Source: Rubrivivax sp. (lineage in GTDB: Bacteria > Pseudomonadota > Gammaproteobacteria > Burkholderiales > Burkholderiaceae_C). Taken from it: a DNA stretch of 64,000 nucleotides. Location of the stretch: the NCBI GenBank assembly GCA_027485165.1, contig JAIXRN010000075.1, positions 124,001-188,000 of the forward strand, given 5' to 3'. The notes beneath the pieces are model-generated. The model was given only the letters and a program-made list of their open reading frames with translations, ran no database searches and was not told where the DNA came from. Each line of letters starts with the position of its first letter. Position 1 is the first letter of the stretch. Positions 8,544 through 17,697 of this stretch are shown here, piece by piece. The translations under genes and the position numbers were made by a program.

Positions 8544-8976
8544 CTTCGACTTCGATCAACAGCGAACGCAGCGCGGTGGCGTTGTTCGGGTCTTCGGCCG
8601 CGTCGATGGCGTCGGCCAGCACGTCGCGGATGTGTTCGGCGCCCACCAGTTCCATGTCCCAGCTGGGGAACAGGCGTTCGCGCGATTCCTCGGTCTCGTT
8701 CAGCAACACCACGCGCTGGTGGCGCGGGTCGCGCTGGATCAGGGCCATCAGGCGCTGCACCGCTTCGCGCGGGCCTTCCAGCCACTGGAAGAAGATGCCG
8801 CTGCCGAACACCAGCATGCCGGTGACGCCGTGCACCGGGTTGCAACGCCGCGCCGTGGCGATGATGGCGTCCACCGTGCCCTGGTCCACGCCCGGGGCCG
8901 CGCGGCTGCAGTACACCAGGTTGTAGAGCAGCGGGCCTTCGCGGTGGAAGCCCGGTTCGTCGGCGATCGATGTCAT
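8518..8976 (-). CDS. BLUF-domain blue-light sensor protein
   Basis: The 152-residue product starts MTSIADEPGF; a longer reading is possible but would precede the domain. It is a single BLUF domain, which binds FAD and responds to blue light. The family residues are present: Tyr22 (LVYCS), Asn46 (RCNPVHGVTGML), Gln64 (FFQWLEG), and Trp106/Met108 (FPSWDM). Short BLUF proteins normally act through partner proteins; no EAL or GGDEF domain is attached. Its 3' end overlaps that of patZ by 26 nt on the opposite strand. Confidence 0.92.
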   Translation of the reverse strand: MTSIADEPGFHREGPLLYNLVYCSRAAPGVDQGTVDAIIATARRCNPVHGVTGMLVFGSGIFFQWLEGPREAVQRLMALIQRDPRHQRVVLLNETEESRERLFPSWDMELVGAEHIRDVLADAIDAAEDPNNATALRSLLIEVEATALLSRS

Positions 8977-9014
8977 GGCGGGGCTTTCTAGGCGTGGCTT
9001 ACGGGGCCGGGCGT

Positions 9015-9953
9015 TCAGACGAGGAAGGCGTCCAAGTCGGCGCAGAAGGCCGCCGGCTGTTCGAAGTACATCAGGGCCCCGGTGTCGGGAAACACGCTGA
9101 TACGCCAATTCGGCCGATTGTCCACGCTGGCCTTGCCACGGTAGTCGGTGAAGTCCCCGCGCGTGCCGTGGCTCATCCACACCGGCTGCTGCAGCCGTTC
9201 ATACAGCGCATTCACATCGGTGCTGAACAGCACCGCGCCCAGGAAGTGCAGCGGCGCGAAGTGCGCGCCCGGCTGGCGCGTGGAGACAACGTCGTAGCGC
9301 CACAGCGCTTCGTCGATCTGCTTGCTGCCCCAGGTGCGTTCCAGGAAGTAGCGGATCACGCCCGGCCGGGTGAGCGCGCGGAACAAGCCCGCGCCCCAGC
9401 CGCGGCCCTGGCTGAAGCCCGGGCCCTGCATCAGCTTCAGCACCCAGGGCGGGCCCAGGCTGCCGCCGGGGGGGCCATAGCGGCGCTTGCGGCCGGCAAA
9501 GCCCGTCGGGCTGACCAGGGCGAGGCGGCGGTAATCGGCTGGCCTTTCCACGGCCGCGCGGGCCAGGAATTCACAGCTCAGGGACAGCGCCAGCGCGTCC
9601 ACGGGTGCGCCGCCATGGCGCTGCTGCAGCCAGGCCGCCGACTGGTGCACGGCGTCGGTCATCAGCCGAGGTGTATAGGCGCGGTCACTGCGTTCGCTGA
9701 TGCCGAAGCCGGGCAGGTCCACGGCCAGCACCGGGCGGCTGTGCGCGGCATGGTCGAACAGCGGCCGCACCTCGGCCGCCGAGCCCGATGCGTTCATGCT
9801 GTGCAGCAGCAGCAGGGGCGGCAGGGCGGGCCTGCTGGCCCCGCCCGGCGCAGGCGAAGGCCCGGCCAGGTAGCCGCCCAGGCGGCCGGCCGGGCCGGTG
9901 AATTCGACGCGTTCGCCTGCAAGGGCCAGCATCTCGGCGGGCACGGGCGTCAT
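9015..9953 (-). CDS. Alpha/beta-fold hydrolase with altered catalytic residues
   Basis: The 312-residue product shows the alpha/beta hydrolase core: LLLLHSMNASG (oxyanion-hole region), AVDLPGFGISERS, and the nucleophile-elbow region ALSLSCEFLARAA. The elbow reads S-L-S-C-E rather than G-x-S-x-G. The segment where the catalytic His usually sits reads TGALMYFEQP without a His. The fold is clear, but activity and substrate are uncertain; it may be a divergent or inactive member. It starts 38 nt after the divergent acyltransferase region and ends 38 nt from the BLUF gene on the same strand. Confidence 0.8.
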   Translation of the reverse strand: MTPVPAEMLALAGERVEFTGPAGRLGGYLAGPSPAPGGASRPALPPLLLLHSMNASGSAAEVRPLFDHAAHSRPVLAVDLPGFGISERSDRAYTPRLMTDAVHQSAAWLQQRHGGAPVDALALSLSCEFLARAAVERPADYRRLALVSPTGFAGRKRRYGPPGGSLGPPWVLKLMQGPGFSQGRGWGAGLFRALTRPGVIRYFLERTWGSKQIDEALWRYDVVSTRQPGAHFAPLHFLGAVLFSTDVNALYERLQQPVWMSHGTRGDFTDYRGKASVDNRPNWRISVFPDTGALMYFEQPAAFCADLDAFLV

Positions 9954-10055
9954 GGTGGGAAAGGGTCCTTGCGGCTGCGGGTAAGCGCTGGATCGTAGCG
10001 GCAGCAGGCGCCACCACAATCGCCGGTCCCGAAACACGGCCACAGGCCCGTGCCC

Positions 10056-10649
10056 ATGCACACCACGATCTTCGACACCCCCGGGGTGAACACGGCCCTG
10101 CGCGCGTTGTCGCGGGTGGTGCTGAAAGCCAAGGGCTGGCGCCTGGAAGGCAGCTTGCCCCCCGGGGCCGAAAAGGCGGTGCTGATCGCGGCGCCCCACA
10201 CCAGCAACTGGGACCTGCCCTACACGCTGATGGTGGCCTTCTGCCTGCGACTGAACATCTACTGGATGGGCAAGGCCAGCATCTTCCGCTGGCCTTTCGG
10301 GCCGCTGATGCGCTGGCTAGGCGGCATCCCGGTGCGGCGCGAGAGCAGCAACAACCTGGTGGCGGCATCAGCCGCGGCCATCGAGGCCGCCGACGGTCCG
10401 CTGCAGCTGGTGGTGCCGCCCGAAGGCACGCGCGGCAAGACCCGCCACTGGAAGACGGGCTTCTACTTCATCGCGCTGCAGGCCCGGGTGCCGATCGTGC
10501 TGGCCTACATGGACTACGAACGCCGCATCAGCGGCCTGGGGCCGGTGTTCCAGCCCACTGGCGACGTCGAAGCCGACATGGCCGCCATCAAACGCTTCTA
10601 CGCCCCCTTCAAGGGCCGGCGCGCGGCGCAGTTCGACGCCGAAGCGTAG
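10056..10649 (+). CDS. 1-acylglycerol-3-phosphate O-acyltransferase-like protein
   Basis: The 197-residue product carries the PlsC-family motifs HTSNWD (catalytic H-x4-D) near residue 48 and PEGTR near 126, with a hydrophobic stretch between. It is short for PlsC and matches the small lysophospholipid acyltransferase group often seen singly in proteobacteria. Substrate (lysophosphatidate or another acyl acceptor) cannot be told. ATG 10056 is preferred over GTG 10050. It is convergent with the next gene, with a hairpin between. Confidence 0.88.
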   Translation: MHTTIFDTPGVNTALRALSRVVLKAKGWRLEGSLPPGAEKAVLIAAPHTSNWDLPYTLMVAFCLRLNIYWMGKASIFRWPFGPLMRWLGGIPVRRESSNNLVAASAAAIEAADGPLQLVVPPEGTRGKTRHWKTGFYFIALQARVPIVLAYMDYERRISGLGPVFQPTGDVEADMAAIKRFYAPFKGRRAAQFDAEA

Positions 10650-10657
10650 GAGCCTGC

Positions 10658-10683
10658 GCAGCGGGCCTGCTGGCCCGCGCTGC
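10658..10683. terminator. Hairpin between convergent genes
   Basis: GCGGGCC-TGCT-GGCCCGC (10661-10678) forms a perfect 7-bp stem, with an outer GCA/TGC extension across a 2-nt bulge. It lies between convergent stop codons at 10649 and 10690. No T-run is present, so it is at best a weak or Rho-assisted bidirectional terminator. Confidence 0.45.
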
Positions 10684-10689
10684 CAGGGT

Positions 10690-12525
10690 CTAGAACTCGA
10701 CGGCTTCCAGCCGCAGCCCGCGCGTCAGCAGCAGGGCCCGCGCCAGCTGGGCGTCCTGCCGGCGCGGGAAGGGCCAGCAAACCACGCGCCAGTCGTCGCC
10801 GGCCGGCATCAGTTCCACCAGCACCGGTTCGCGCGTGTGGGTGTCCAGCAGGGCGCGCACCGCGGCCTGCACCTGTTCGCTTTCGGCGCGGGTGCGCAGC
10901 GGGCGGGTGGTCAAAGCGAAGCTGGGGCCGATGTCGGCAGCCGTGGCGACAGCGTCGGCGCCGGGGCTGGCGCCCTGGGCGACTGCCGGCACGGCGGCGG
11001 CGCCGTTGCGGGGTGCGGCCGCCTGGGCTGGGGATGAAGCCAAGGGTGGCAGAGGGGCGGGCGGGTCGCCCCGGGCCGCCCGCAGGTCGGCCACGGTCTG
11101 GCGGGCTGCGGCCTTGGTGGCTTCGTCCAGCGGGGCCACCAGCGGCCGCACCCAGGGGCCCTTGGCGGGGGCAGCGGCCTGCGGCGGCGGGTCGTCCGGG
11201 GGCAAGGGCGAGCCCGGTGTGGCGGTGGCCGGCGCAGCGGGCGTTCGGGTGGCGGCATCGGCCATGCGGTGACCCGCGGGCGCTGCCGGCGTCGCGTGGG
11301 CACCGGACGCCGTTTCAGGCGCCAGGGGCGCTGCAGCGCCAGCCAGCGCTGCCGAAGCCGCCCAGGCCGCGGCACCCGCGGCCAGTGCTTGCGAGGCTTC
11401 AGCGGCCGACGCCGCGGCTTGGGCATCGGCTGCCTGGGCATCGGCGCCCAGGGCATCGGAAGCCGGCGCCTGTCCTGCCAGCGCTGCCGCCAGCGCGGCG
11501 GCTTCTGGCCCGGCCGCGGCCGAAGCAGCGGCATGCGGGTCCAGGCCGGCTGCCGAGGCGGCCGCACCCGCCGCCTGCGCCAGGGCGGGGTAGGCCTGGC
11601 CATCGGCCGAGCGCTGCAGCACCCTTTGCACCAACGCGTGCACGCCCTGCACACCAGGCCATTGCGTGACGGGCGGCAGCGAAGACCAGGACGGCAGCGC
11701 CGCCAGCGCAGCCAGCGGCGAAGCCGGCATCCAGACCGGCGCCGCCAGCCCGCCCGCTGCCAGCAGCAGCGCCCCCAGCAGGGCAGCACCACGCTGCCGG
11801 CTGTACAGCCGTGGTCCGATCGCCTGGAGGCTGCCGCCCGGGCCCACAGGCCCCAGCAGCAGGCGCACGCGGCGCGGGCCTGCTTCGACAGCGGCCGTGG
11901 CCAGGTACAGGTGGGTCAGGCCAGACTCTGCCTGCGCCGTGGCGGTGTCGGCCTGCACCTGGCGCAGCGGCAGGTCGGCCAGGCGCGGGTGCAGCTGGCC
12001 GTGGCGCAGTGCCCAGCGCGCCGTGCGGGCGGGCGACAGCGGGGCGATGAAGTCTTCGCTGTAGGCCGGCCGCAGCGCGCGCTGCCGCGCCCGGCTGCGG
12101 CGCTGCCCGGCCAGGGCCGCCTGCCAGGCCGTACGCAGCCGTGCCGGGCCCGCCAGCAGCTGGCGCAGGGCAGCCTGGGCACCCGCCAGCAGCCGCCGCA
12201 CGCCCGTGGGCGCGGCGCCAGGCCGCCCTTCGGCCGCGCTGCCGGACGCAGCGCGCGCCTGAGCGCGGTCGCGCAAGCGTGGGCCGGCAGGCGGCGTGGC
12301 CGACGCCGGGGCGCCGTTGGCGACCGGGGGCAGCGCATCCAGCGGGTCGGCCAGCGTGGGCAGCCCGTCGCCCGAGAGCGCCGCCGCGCCCGGCTTGGCC
12401 GCAAAGGGCAAGGCCACCCAGCCCACGCCCTGCACCTGGGCTGGCGTGATGCGGCGCGCCAGCGGGTGGCGGTTGTGCCACGCGGCCACGCGGGCCGCGA
12501 CGTCGTCGGGGCGCAGCTCGTCCAC
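10690..12525 (-). CDS. Large Ala-rich single-pass membrane protein of unknown function
   Basis: The 611-residue product has a positively charged N-terminal half and one likely membrane helix (GAALLGALLLAAGGLAAPVW, about 248-270). A low-complexity Ala/Pro linker of about 230 residues follows, then a small folded C-terminal domain (VLVELMPAGDDWRVVCWPFP near 575-595, then a helix). The layout (cytosolic part, helix, flexible linker, small terminal domain) resembles envelope or division proteins with a SPOR-like end, but I cannot assign the domain. The extreme Ala content makes spurious matches likely. Confidence 0.65.
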   Translation of the reverse strand: MDELRPDDVAARVAAWHNRHPLARRITPAQVQGVGWVALPFAAKPGAAALSGDGLPTLADPLDALPPVANGAPASATPPAGPRLRDRAQARAASGSAAEGRPGAAPTGVRRLLAGAQAALRQLLAGPARLRTAWQAALAGQRRSRARQRALRPAYSEDFIAPLSPARTARWALRHGQLHPRLADLPLRQVQADTATAQAESGLTHLYLATAAVEAGPRRVRLLLGPVGPGGSLQAIGPRLYSRQRGAALLGALLLAAGGLAAPVWMPASPLAALAALPSWSSLPPVTQWPGVQGVHALVQRVLQRSADGQAYPALAQAAGAAASAAGLDPHAAASAAAGPEAAALAAALAGQAPASDALGADAQAADAQAAASAAEASQALAAGAAAWAASAALAGAAAPLAPETASGAHATPAAPAGHRMADAATRTPAAPATATPGSPLPPDDPPPQAAAPAKGPWVRPLVAPLDEATKAAARQTVADLRAARGDPPAPLPPLASSPAQAAAPRNGAAAVPAVAQGASPGADAVATAADIGPSFALTTRPLRTRAESEQVQAAVRALLDTHTREPVLVELMPAGDDWRVVCWPFPRRQDAQLARALLLTRGLRLEAVEF

Positions 12526-12679
12526 GTCAGCAGCAGCCAGGGGCCGTGGACAGAGCGGCCGCCCAGGCGGCGGGCAGCAAATGAGGAAGGCGCGGCGGTT
12601 CCATACCGGCCTTCATTCTTCCGAAGGGCTGCCGGCCCGATGGGTGCATCAGGCGGCACTTGGCCGCCTTGTTTGATGG

Positions 12680-14014
12680 CTAGACCGGGTCCAGCACCGG
12701 CAGCACGGTGCCGCTGACTTCGCCCAGCCCGATGCGCACGGCGCCCGGTGCTTCGCAGTAGGCGCGCAGCACCACCGTGTCACCGTCTTCCAGGAAGGTA
12801 CGGGTCTGGCCCCCGGGCAGGTCGATGGCCTGCTTGCCGCCCAGCGACAGTTCCAGCAGGCTGCCGCCCTGCCCCGGCGCCGAGCCGCTGAGCGTGCCGG
12901 TGCCCAGCAGGTCGCCAGTGGCCAGGTTGCAGCCGTTGCTGCTGTGGTGCGCCAGCAGTTGCGCCGGGGTCCAGTAGGCGTCCAGCGCGTTCGACTGCGA
13001 CAGCCGCACGGCCGCCTGCCCGGCCTGGCGCATGGCCGCGGTCTGAAGCCAGACTTCCAGCGTGATGTCGATGCCGCCGTGGGCGCGGTTGAAGGCGCTG
13101 TCCAGGTACGGCAAGGGCTCGGGGTCGTCGGCCGGGCGCTGCACGGGGCGGCGGAAGGGCGCCAAGGCGTCCAGGCTCACCAGCCAGGGCGACACGCTGG
13201 TGGCAAAGCTCTTGGCCAGGAAGGGGCCCAGCGGCTGGTATTCCCAGGCCTGCATGTCGCGCGCCGACCAGTCGTTGAGCAGGCTCACGCCATAGAGGTG
13301 GTCTTCAGCCCGCGCCATCGGCACCGGCTGGCCCAGTTCGTTGCCCACGCCCACCCACAGGCCCAGTTCCAGTTCGTAGTCCAGCCGGCGGCAGGGGGCG
13401 TAGGTCGGCGGCGCTTCGGCCGTGCTTTTCACCTGCCCGCGCGGCCGCCGCACGCTGCCACCCAGGCCCACCGAAGACGCGCGGCCGTGGTAGCCGATGG
13501 GCACCCATTTGTAGTTGGGCAGCAGCGGGTTGTCGGGCCGCATCAGCCGGCCCACCGTCATGGCGTGGTGGATGCCGGCATAGAAGTCGGTGTAGTCGCG
13601 CGGCGCCAGGGGCAAGGCCATCTCGACGGCCGACTGCGGGTGCAGGCACAGTTCCAGAAACGGGCCTTGTTCGCTGCCTTCGGCCAGGGCCGCCGACAGC
13701 GCCGCGCGCAGCCTGCGCCAGGCCGGGCGGCCGCTGGCCAGGAAGGCGGCCAGGTCGCCCTGCGCCAGCAGGTCCAGCAGCGAGTAGACGTCTTCGGGCC
13801 AGGGGCACTGCTGGCGCGCCAGGGCCAGGTCCAGCACCTGGTCACCGATGGCGATGCCCGCACGCCAGGGCGGCAGTTCGCGGCCCTCGGCCGCACGCGG
13901 CCGGAAGCGGCCCAGCGGCAGGTTCTGCACCGGGAAGTCGCAGCCCGGCAGATTGGCGGAAGGCACCCAGCTGCGCAGGGCGGGATGGTGGGTGGCATCG
14001 GTCAGGGCATTCAT
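12680..14014 (-). CDS. fahA: Fumarylacetoacetase
   Basis: The 444-residue product matches fumarylacetoacetases along its length. It has an N-terminal SH3-like domain and a catalytic domain with YTDFYAGIHHAMTVG, YHGRASSV, the metal-site stretch LDYELELGLWVG, LLNDWSARDMQAWEYQPLGP and the end-game motif GTGTLSG. The enzyme splits fumarylacetoacetate into fumarate and acetoacetate, the last step of tyrosine/homogentisate breakdown. The usual partner hmgA is not adjacent, so the gene stands alone here. The length is normal for the family. Confidence 0.95.
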   Translation of the reverse strand: MNALTDATHHPALRSWVPSANLPGCDFPVQNLPLGRFRPRAAEGRELPPWRAGIAIGDQVLDLALARQQCPWPEDVYSLLDLLAQGDLAAFLASGRPAWRRLRAALSAALAEGSEQGPFLELCLHPQSAVEMALPLAPRDYTDFYAGIHHAMTVGRLMRPDNPLLPNYKWVPIGYHGRASSVGLGGSVRRPRGQVKSTAEAPPTYAPCRRLDYELELGLWVGVGNELGQPVPMARAEDHLYGVSLLNDWSARDMQAWEYQPLGPFLAKSFATSVSPWLVSLDALAPFRRPVQRPADDPEPLPYLDSAFNRAHGGIDITLEVWLQTAAMRQAGQAAVRLSQSNALDAYWTPAQLLAHHSSNGCNLATGDLLGTGTLSGSAPGQGGSLLELSLGGKQAIDLPGGQTRTFLEDGDTVVLRAYCEAPGAVRIGLGEVSGTVLPVLDPV

Positions 14015-14275
14015 GTGCGCGGCAGATCAGGAGTTCAAGCCATCCATGATGACCGCATTCTGCTGCCCCAGCGCTGGCGCAAGCCGGCAGTGAACGCCTG
14101 GCTGCTGCGACAGCCCGGGCGCGGTGCCAGGCAGCTTCGGCGCTGGTCACGGGCGCGGCAGGCGCCACCGCGCCAGCCCTTGAAGGGGGCGCTCAAGCGC
14201 TTCGATTTCCGGGCTTGAGTGCGCGCGGCCGCTGCCGATACTTTCAGCATCACGGCCCCAGTACGCCAGCACACG

Positions 14276-14587
14276 ATGAACCCGGAACCCATCATTGCCG
14301 ACCGCGGCGAATTCGTCGACGCACTGAACCGGCTGCGACGCGGCCATGTGCTGGTGAAGGTGGGTTCGTCAGCCGGCGGCTGCGTGCTGGACGGCGGCGT
14401 GCTCTACCGGTCCTACGAACCGCTGGTGCGCTACGGCCTGATCGATGAGTTCAAGAACCCGCACGGGTTCCAGCACGCCAGCTACTACCGGCTGACCCCG
14501 CGCGGTCGCGACTTTGCAGAACGCGCGTGCCGGGCCTGGCGGCAAAAGCCGCTGTGGCAGCGCCTGGCGGTGCGCCTGGCGGGGTAA
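14276..14587 (+). CDS. Small protein with winged-helix-like features, unknown
   Basis: The 103-residue product starts MNPEPIIADRGEFVDALNRL at ATG 14276; an upstream start adds 19 unlikely residues. It has GGVLYRSYEPLVRYGLIDEF and YYRLTPRGRDFAERACRAWR, resembling the wing and last helix of small winged-helix proteins where a final strand ends in LTPRG. DNA binding is therefore possible but unproven. It has no neighbour in the same operon; the next plus-strand gene is 174 nt away. Confidence 0.6.
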   Translation: MNPEPIIADRGEFVDALNRLRRGHVLVKVGSSAGGCVLDGGVLYRSYEPLVRYGLIDEFKNPHGFQHASYYRLTPRGRDFAERACRAWRQKPLWQRLAVRLAG

Positions 14588-14761
14588 GGCGCCCTGCGCG
14601 ACGGGACTGAGCTCGTCGCGGCACGCGCTCGGGGCAGGCTGGGCGCTGCGAACATTTCGTTGCGCTGGCGCCGTATCAGGGTTCACGGCAACTCCTCTGT
14701 GCGTCGAGTCACGTGTCAGCTGACAGCGTGATCCGACCCGCACCGAACACAGGAGATCGAC

Positions 14762-15871
14762 GTGAACCCAAGCTCCATCCTGCACGCTGTGAGCAGCGGC
14801 ATGCCCACCGCCGAATTGACGCCCGAACGCCTCAGAGGCGTCAAGCGCGCTTACAACGCCCGGCGCGTGGCCACTTCAGACCTGGCGTCGCTGCTGACCG
14901 ACACAGGCGCCGTGCCACGCGCCGGTGACCTGGTGCTGGCGCGCGTCGAGCGCATTGGCAAGCATCCGGCCCTCGAGCTGACGGACAGCCGTCGATCAAG
15001 CTTGTTTGTCGGCGACGAAGTGCTGGTCGCCTACGCCGCGCGCTATGCGCCGGACCAGTTCGAAGCCCGGGTGCCCGACTCGCTGGGCCCCTGCCACCTG
15101 GCGGCCAGCGGGGGGGTCGCAGCAGAAGTGGTGTCGCGCCGTGCAGGCACGCCAGCGCCCACCGAGCTGCGCCCGCTGGGGCTGGTTCTGGACCCCCAGG
15201 GCCAGCGGGTCAACCTCGCACGGACCGCCTTGCCTTCAGGAACCGCACACGACCCACGGCCACTGACCCTGGCGTCACTGGGCACGTCGATGAACGCTGG
15301 CAAGACCACATCGGCCGCGCACCTGATTCATGGGCTCAAGCGGGCGGGCTTGCGGGTGGGTGGCGCGAAGATCACTGGCACCGGTTCCGGGAACGACCCC
15401 GGCCTGCTCAGCGACGCGGGAGCCGATTGGGTGCTGGATTTCACGCACTGCGGCTATGCCTCCACGTTCGGCCTGGGGCTGGATGAATTGCTGGGCATCT
15501 TGTACACGGTGCAGGCCCAGATGAAGGCCAGCGCCGTGGACGTGCTGGTGCTGGAAGTGGCTGACGGCCTGTTGCAGCGCGAGACCGCACTGCTGCTGAG
15601 TTCAGAAAAATTCCGTCAGCGCGTGGACGGCTGCCTCTTCAGCAGCGGCGAAGCCATGGGGGCCATTGCCGGCGCCAACTGGCTGCACCGGCATAAGCTG
15701 CCACTGCTGGCCCTGAGCGGCGCCATGACGCGGTCACCGCTGTCTTCAGCCGAAGCCGCCACGGCCACGGGCCTGCAGGCGCTGGCGCTGGATGCCCTGC
15801 GCGACCCGGCGACGGTGCGCGACATCCTGGCCCGTGCTGCACGCACGGGGCTGGCCATGGAGGCGGCGTGA
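14762..15871 (+). CDS. P-loop NTPase, dethiobiotin-synthetase/DUF1611-like fold
   Basis: The 369-residue product (GTG start) has an N-terminal beta-rich domain (about 45-155) and a C-terminal P-loop domain. Walker A is GTSMNAGKTTSA at about 174-185, and a second-strand region DVLVLEVADGLLQRET (about 260-276) lies where Walker B is expected. The MNAGKTT form is typical of the dethiobiotin synthetase, MobB and DUF1611 type of NTPases that use ATP or GTP in ligase or maturation steps. I cannot name the substrate. Its stop overlaps the GTG of the ABC gene (GTGA), so the two are translationally coupled. Confidence 0.75.
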   Translation: MNPSSILHAVSSGMPTAELTPERLRGVKRAYNARRVATSDLASLLTDTGAVPRAGDLVLARVERIGKHPALELTDSRRSSLFVGDEVLVAYAARYAPDQFEARVPDSLGPCHLAASGGVAAEVVSRRAGTPAPTELRPLGLVLDPQGQRVNLARTALPSGTAHDPRPLTLASLGTSMNAGKTTSAAHLIHGLKRAGLRVGGAKITGTGSGNDPGLLSDAGADWVLDFTHCGYASTFGLGLDELLGILYTVQAQMKASAVDVLVLEVADGLLQRETALLLSSEKFRQRVDGCLFSSGEAMGAIAGANWLHRHKLPLLALSGAMTRSPLSSAEAATATGLQALALDALRDPATVRDILARAARTGLAMEAA

Positions 15872-17697
15872 ACGACCCCCTTGGGGCGTCCCGGACATCA
15901 CAACGTCGCGCAGCCAATGACAGCGCCAGCGAGTCGCCGGCAGACGCCGACTGGAAGGCCGACGAGCCCGACGATGCGGGCGACGGCGAAGACGGTGGGC
16001 CGGTCTCACGGCTGGCTCGCAGCCACATGCCGCCACTGGCTGCGGGCAGCCGGCGCTTCACACTGGCTGCGCTGGTGGCAGGGGCTTCGTGCGAGGCCGG
16101 CCTGATCGTCGTGGCGGCCTGGTCGGCGCGTCAAACCCTGGATGCCGTCATGCAGGTTCATGGCGCTGCCGGCATGGCGTGGTGGTGGCTGGGCGCCACG
16201 GTCGCGGCGTTCATCGGCATCGCGGCGCTGGGGTGGTGGACGCTGGTACTGGGCGAACACCTGGCGCAGCACTACATCCGCGAGGTGCGCCTGGCCATGT
16301 TCGACACCTTGGCCACCCTGTCGGCCGAAGGCCGGCAACGGCGCAGTCGGGGTGCAGTGATGCTGCGCTTCATGGGCGACGCGCAGGCTTTGCGTGACTG
16401 GGCTGCGCAGGGCGCACCCGGGCTGGCCGCCGCCGCGATGTCGGGCGCCGCGCTGCTGGTTGGCCTGGGCCTGCTGGCGCCCCCGCTCGCGGCGTTGGCC
16501 GCCTTCTGGTTCACCCTGGGGGGCTTGGGCATGGCGCTGACGCTGCCACGCCTGGCCCAGCGCGTGCGCGAGGCCCGGCTCCGGCAGGCCTACCTGGCCG
16601 CCAACGTGCACGACCGCATTGCCGCCGTGCCCATCATGCAGTCAGCCGCCCAGTCCACGCGCGAACGCGCACGGCTGAACCGCCAGCTCGAGCGCTTGAG
16701 TGCAGCCCATGTGGCACGCACCAACGCCAAGGGTCGCCATCGCTGGTGGATCGAGCTGAGCCTGAGCGGACTGGCGGTTTCGGTGATCCTGGCCTGGAGC
16801 CTTGGCGCATCGGGAGCGCCAGGCTGGATGGCACAGTTTCGGGGGGTGAGCGAACTGGTGGGCGCACTCGGTCTGATCGCCTTGCTGTCGGCGCCCTTGC
16901 GGCATGTGGGCAGAGCGCTGGAAAAGTACATCGCCGCCGAAGTCGCCAAGGACCGCATTGCCGAGTACCTGGCCGACACCGAGGCCACGCCCCCGCCGCG
17001 TACGGCACCACTGCCCAAGGCGCTGGTGCTGCGGATGGCGGGTCTGCCCCTGCCGCAAAAGCCCGGGCAGGCGCTGGCGGCCACCGTCGCCCATGGCCGC
17101 TGCATCGCACTCGTGGGCCCATCCGGCAGCGGCAAGACGGCCCTGCTGGAAACGCTGGGCCGCTTGCGCCCGCTGGTCGCTGGCGAAGTAGAGCTCGGCG
17201 ATCGGCCCTTGGCAGACATCGGCCTGCGCGAGTTCTCGCGCCGGGTCAGCCACGTCGGGGGCGACACGGTCGTGCTGCGCGGCACGGTCGACAGCAACCT
17301 GCGCTACCGCCGGCGCGGTGCCACGGTGGAAGAACTGCGGGCCGCGTCAGCAGCCGCAGGCTGGCCCGGGCCGCTGGACGACGCGACCGCAGCGCAGCGG
17401 GTGCGCGACAGCGGCAGCAACCTCAGCGGCAGCCAGCGGCGCGCGCTGGTGCTCGCCCGGGCGCTGGTGGGGCGCCCGGCACTGCTGCTGGCAGACGATC
17501 TGGAACACTTGCTGGACAGCGCTGACCGAACGCTGGCCTTCGCACGGCTGCGCCAGGCGCACGCCGGCACCCTGATCTTCAGCACGCACGACCGACAGCT
17601 GGCCGCCCTTGCGGACGAGCGCTGGGAACTGGGCCCGGTGGAAGCGGCGCCGGCAACGCCCGCGCCCCTGAAGCTGGTGGCGGGAGACGAGCCATGA
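15868..17697 (+). CDS. ABC half-transporter (membrane domain plus ATPase) with degenerate motifs
   Basis: The 609-residue product has an acidic N-terminal tail (about 1-55), a six-helix exporter-type membrane domain (about 60-350) and an ATPase domain (about 385-590). Walker A GPSGSGKT is near 417 and the signature LSGSQ near 519, and His574 is in the H-loop. Two key positions deviate. The Q-loop reads HVGGDT (Gly465 for Gln), and the residue after Walker B Asp543 is Asp544 instead of the catalytic Glu. It could work as one half of a heterodimer or hydrolyse slowly. It overlaps the NTPase gene and a 21-codon ORF by 4 nt each. Confidence 0.85.
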   Translation: MNDPLGASRTSQRRAANDSASESPADADWKADEPDDAGDGEDGGPVSRLARSHMPPLAAGSRRFTLAALVAGASCEAGLIVVAAWSARQTLDAVMQVHGAAGMAWWWLGATVAAFIGIAALGWWTLVLGEHLAQHYIREVRLAMFDTLATLSAEGRQRRSRGAVMLRFMGDAQALRDWAAQGAPGLAAAAMSGAALLVGLGLLAPPLAALAAFWFTLGGLGMALTLPRLAQRVREARLRQAYLAANVHDRIAAVPIMQSAAQSTRERARLNRQLERLSAAHVARTNAKGRHRWWIELSLSGLAVSVILAWSLGASGAPGWMAQFRGVSELVGALGLIALLSAPLRHVGRALEKYIAAEVAKDRIAEYLADTEATPPPRTAPLPKALVLRMAGLPLPQKPGQALAATVAHGRCIALVGPSGSGKTALLETLGRLRPLVAGEVELGDRPLADIGLREFSRRVSHVGGDTVVLRGTVDSNLRYRRRGATVEELRAASAAAGWPGPLDDATAAQRVRDSGSNLSGSQRRALVLARALVGRPALLLADDLEHLLDSADRTLAFARLRQAHAGTLIFSTHDRQLAALADERWELGPVEAAPATPAPLKLVAGDEP

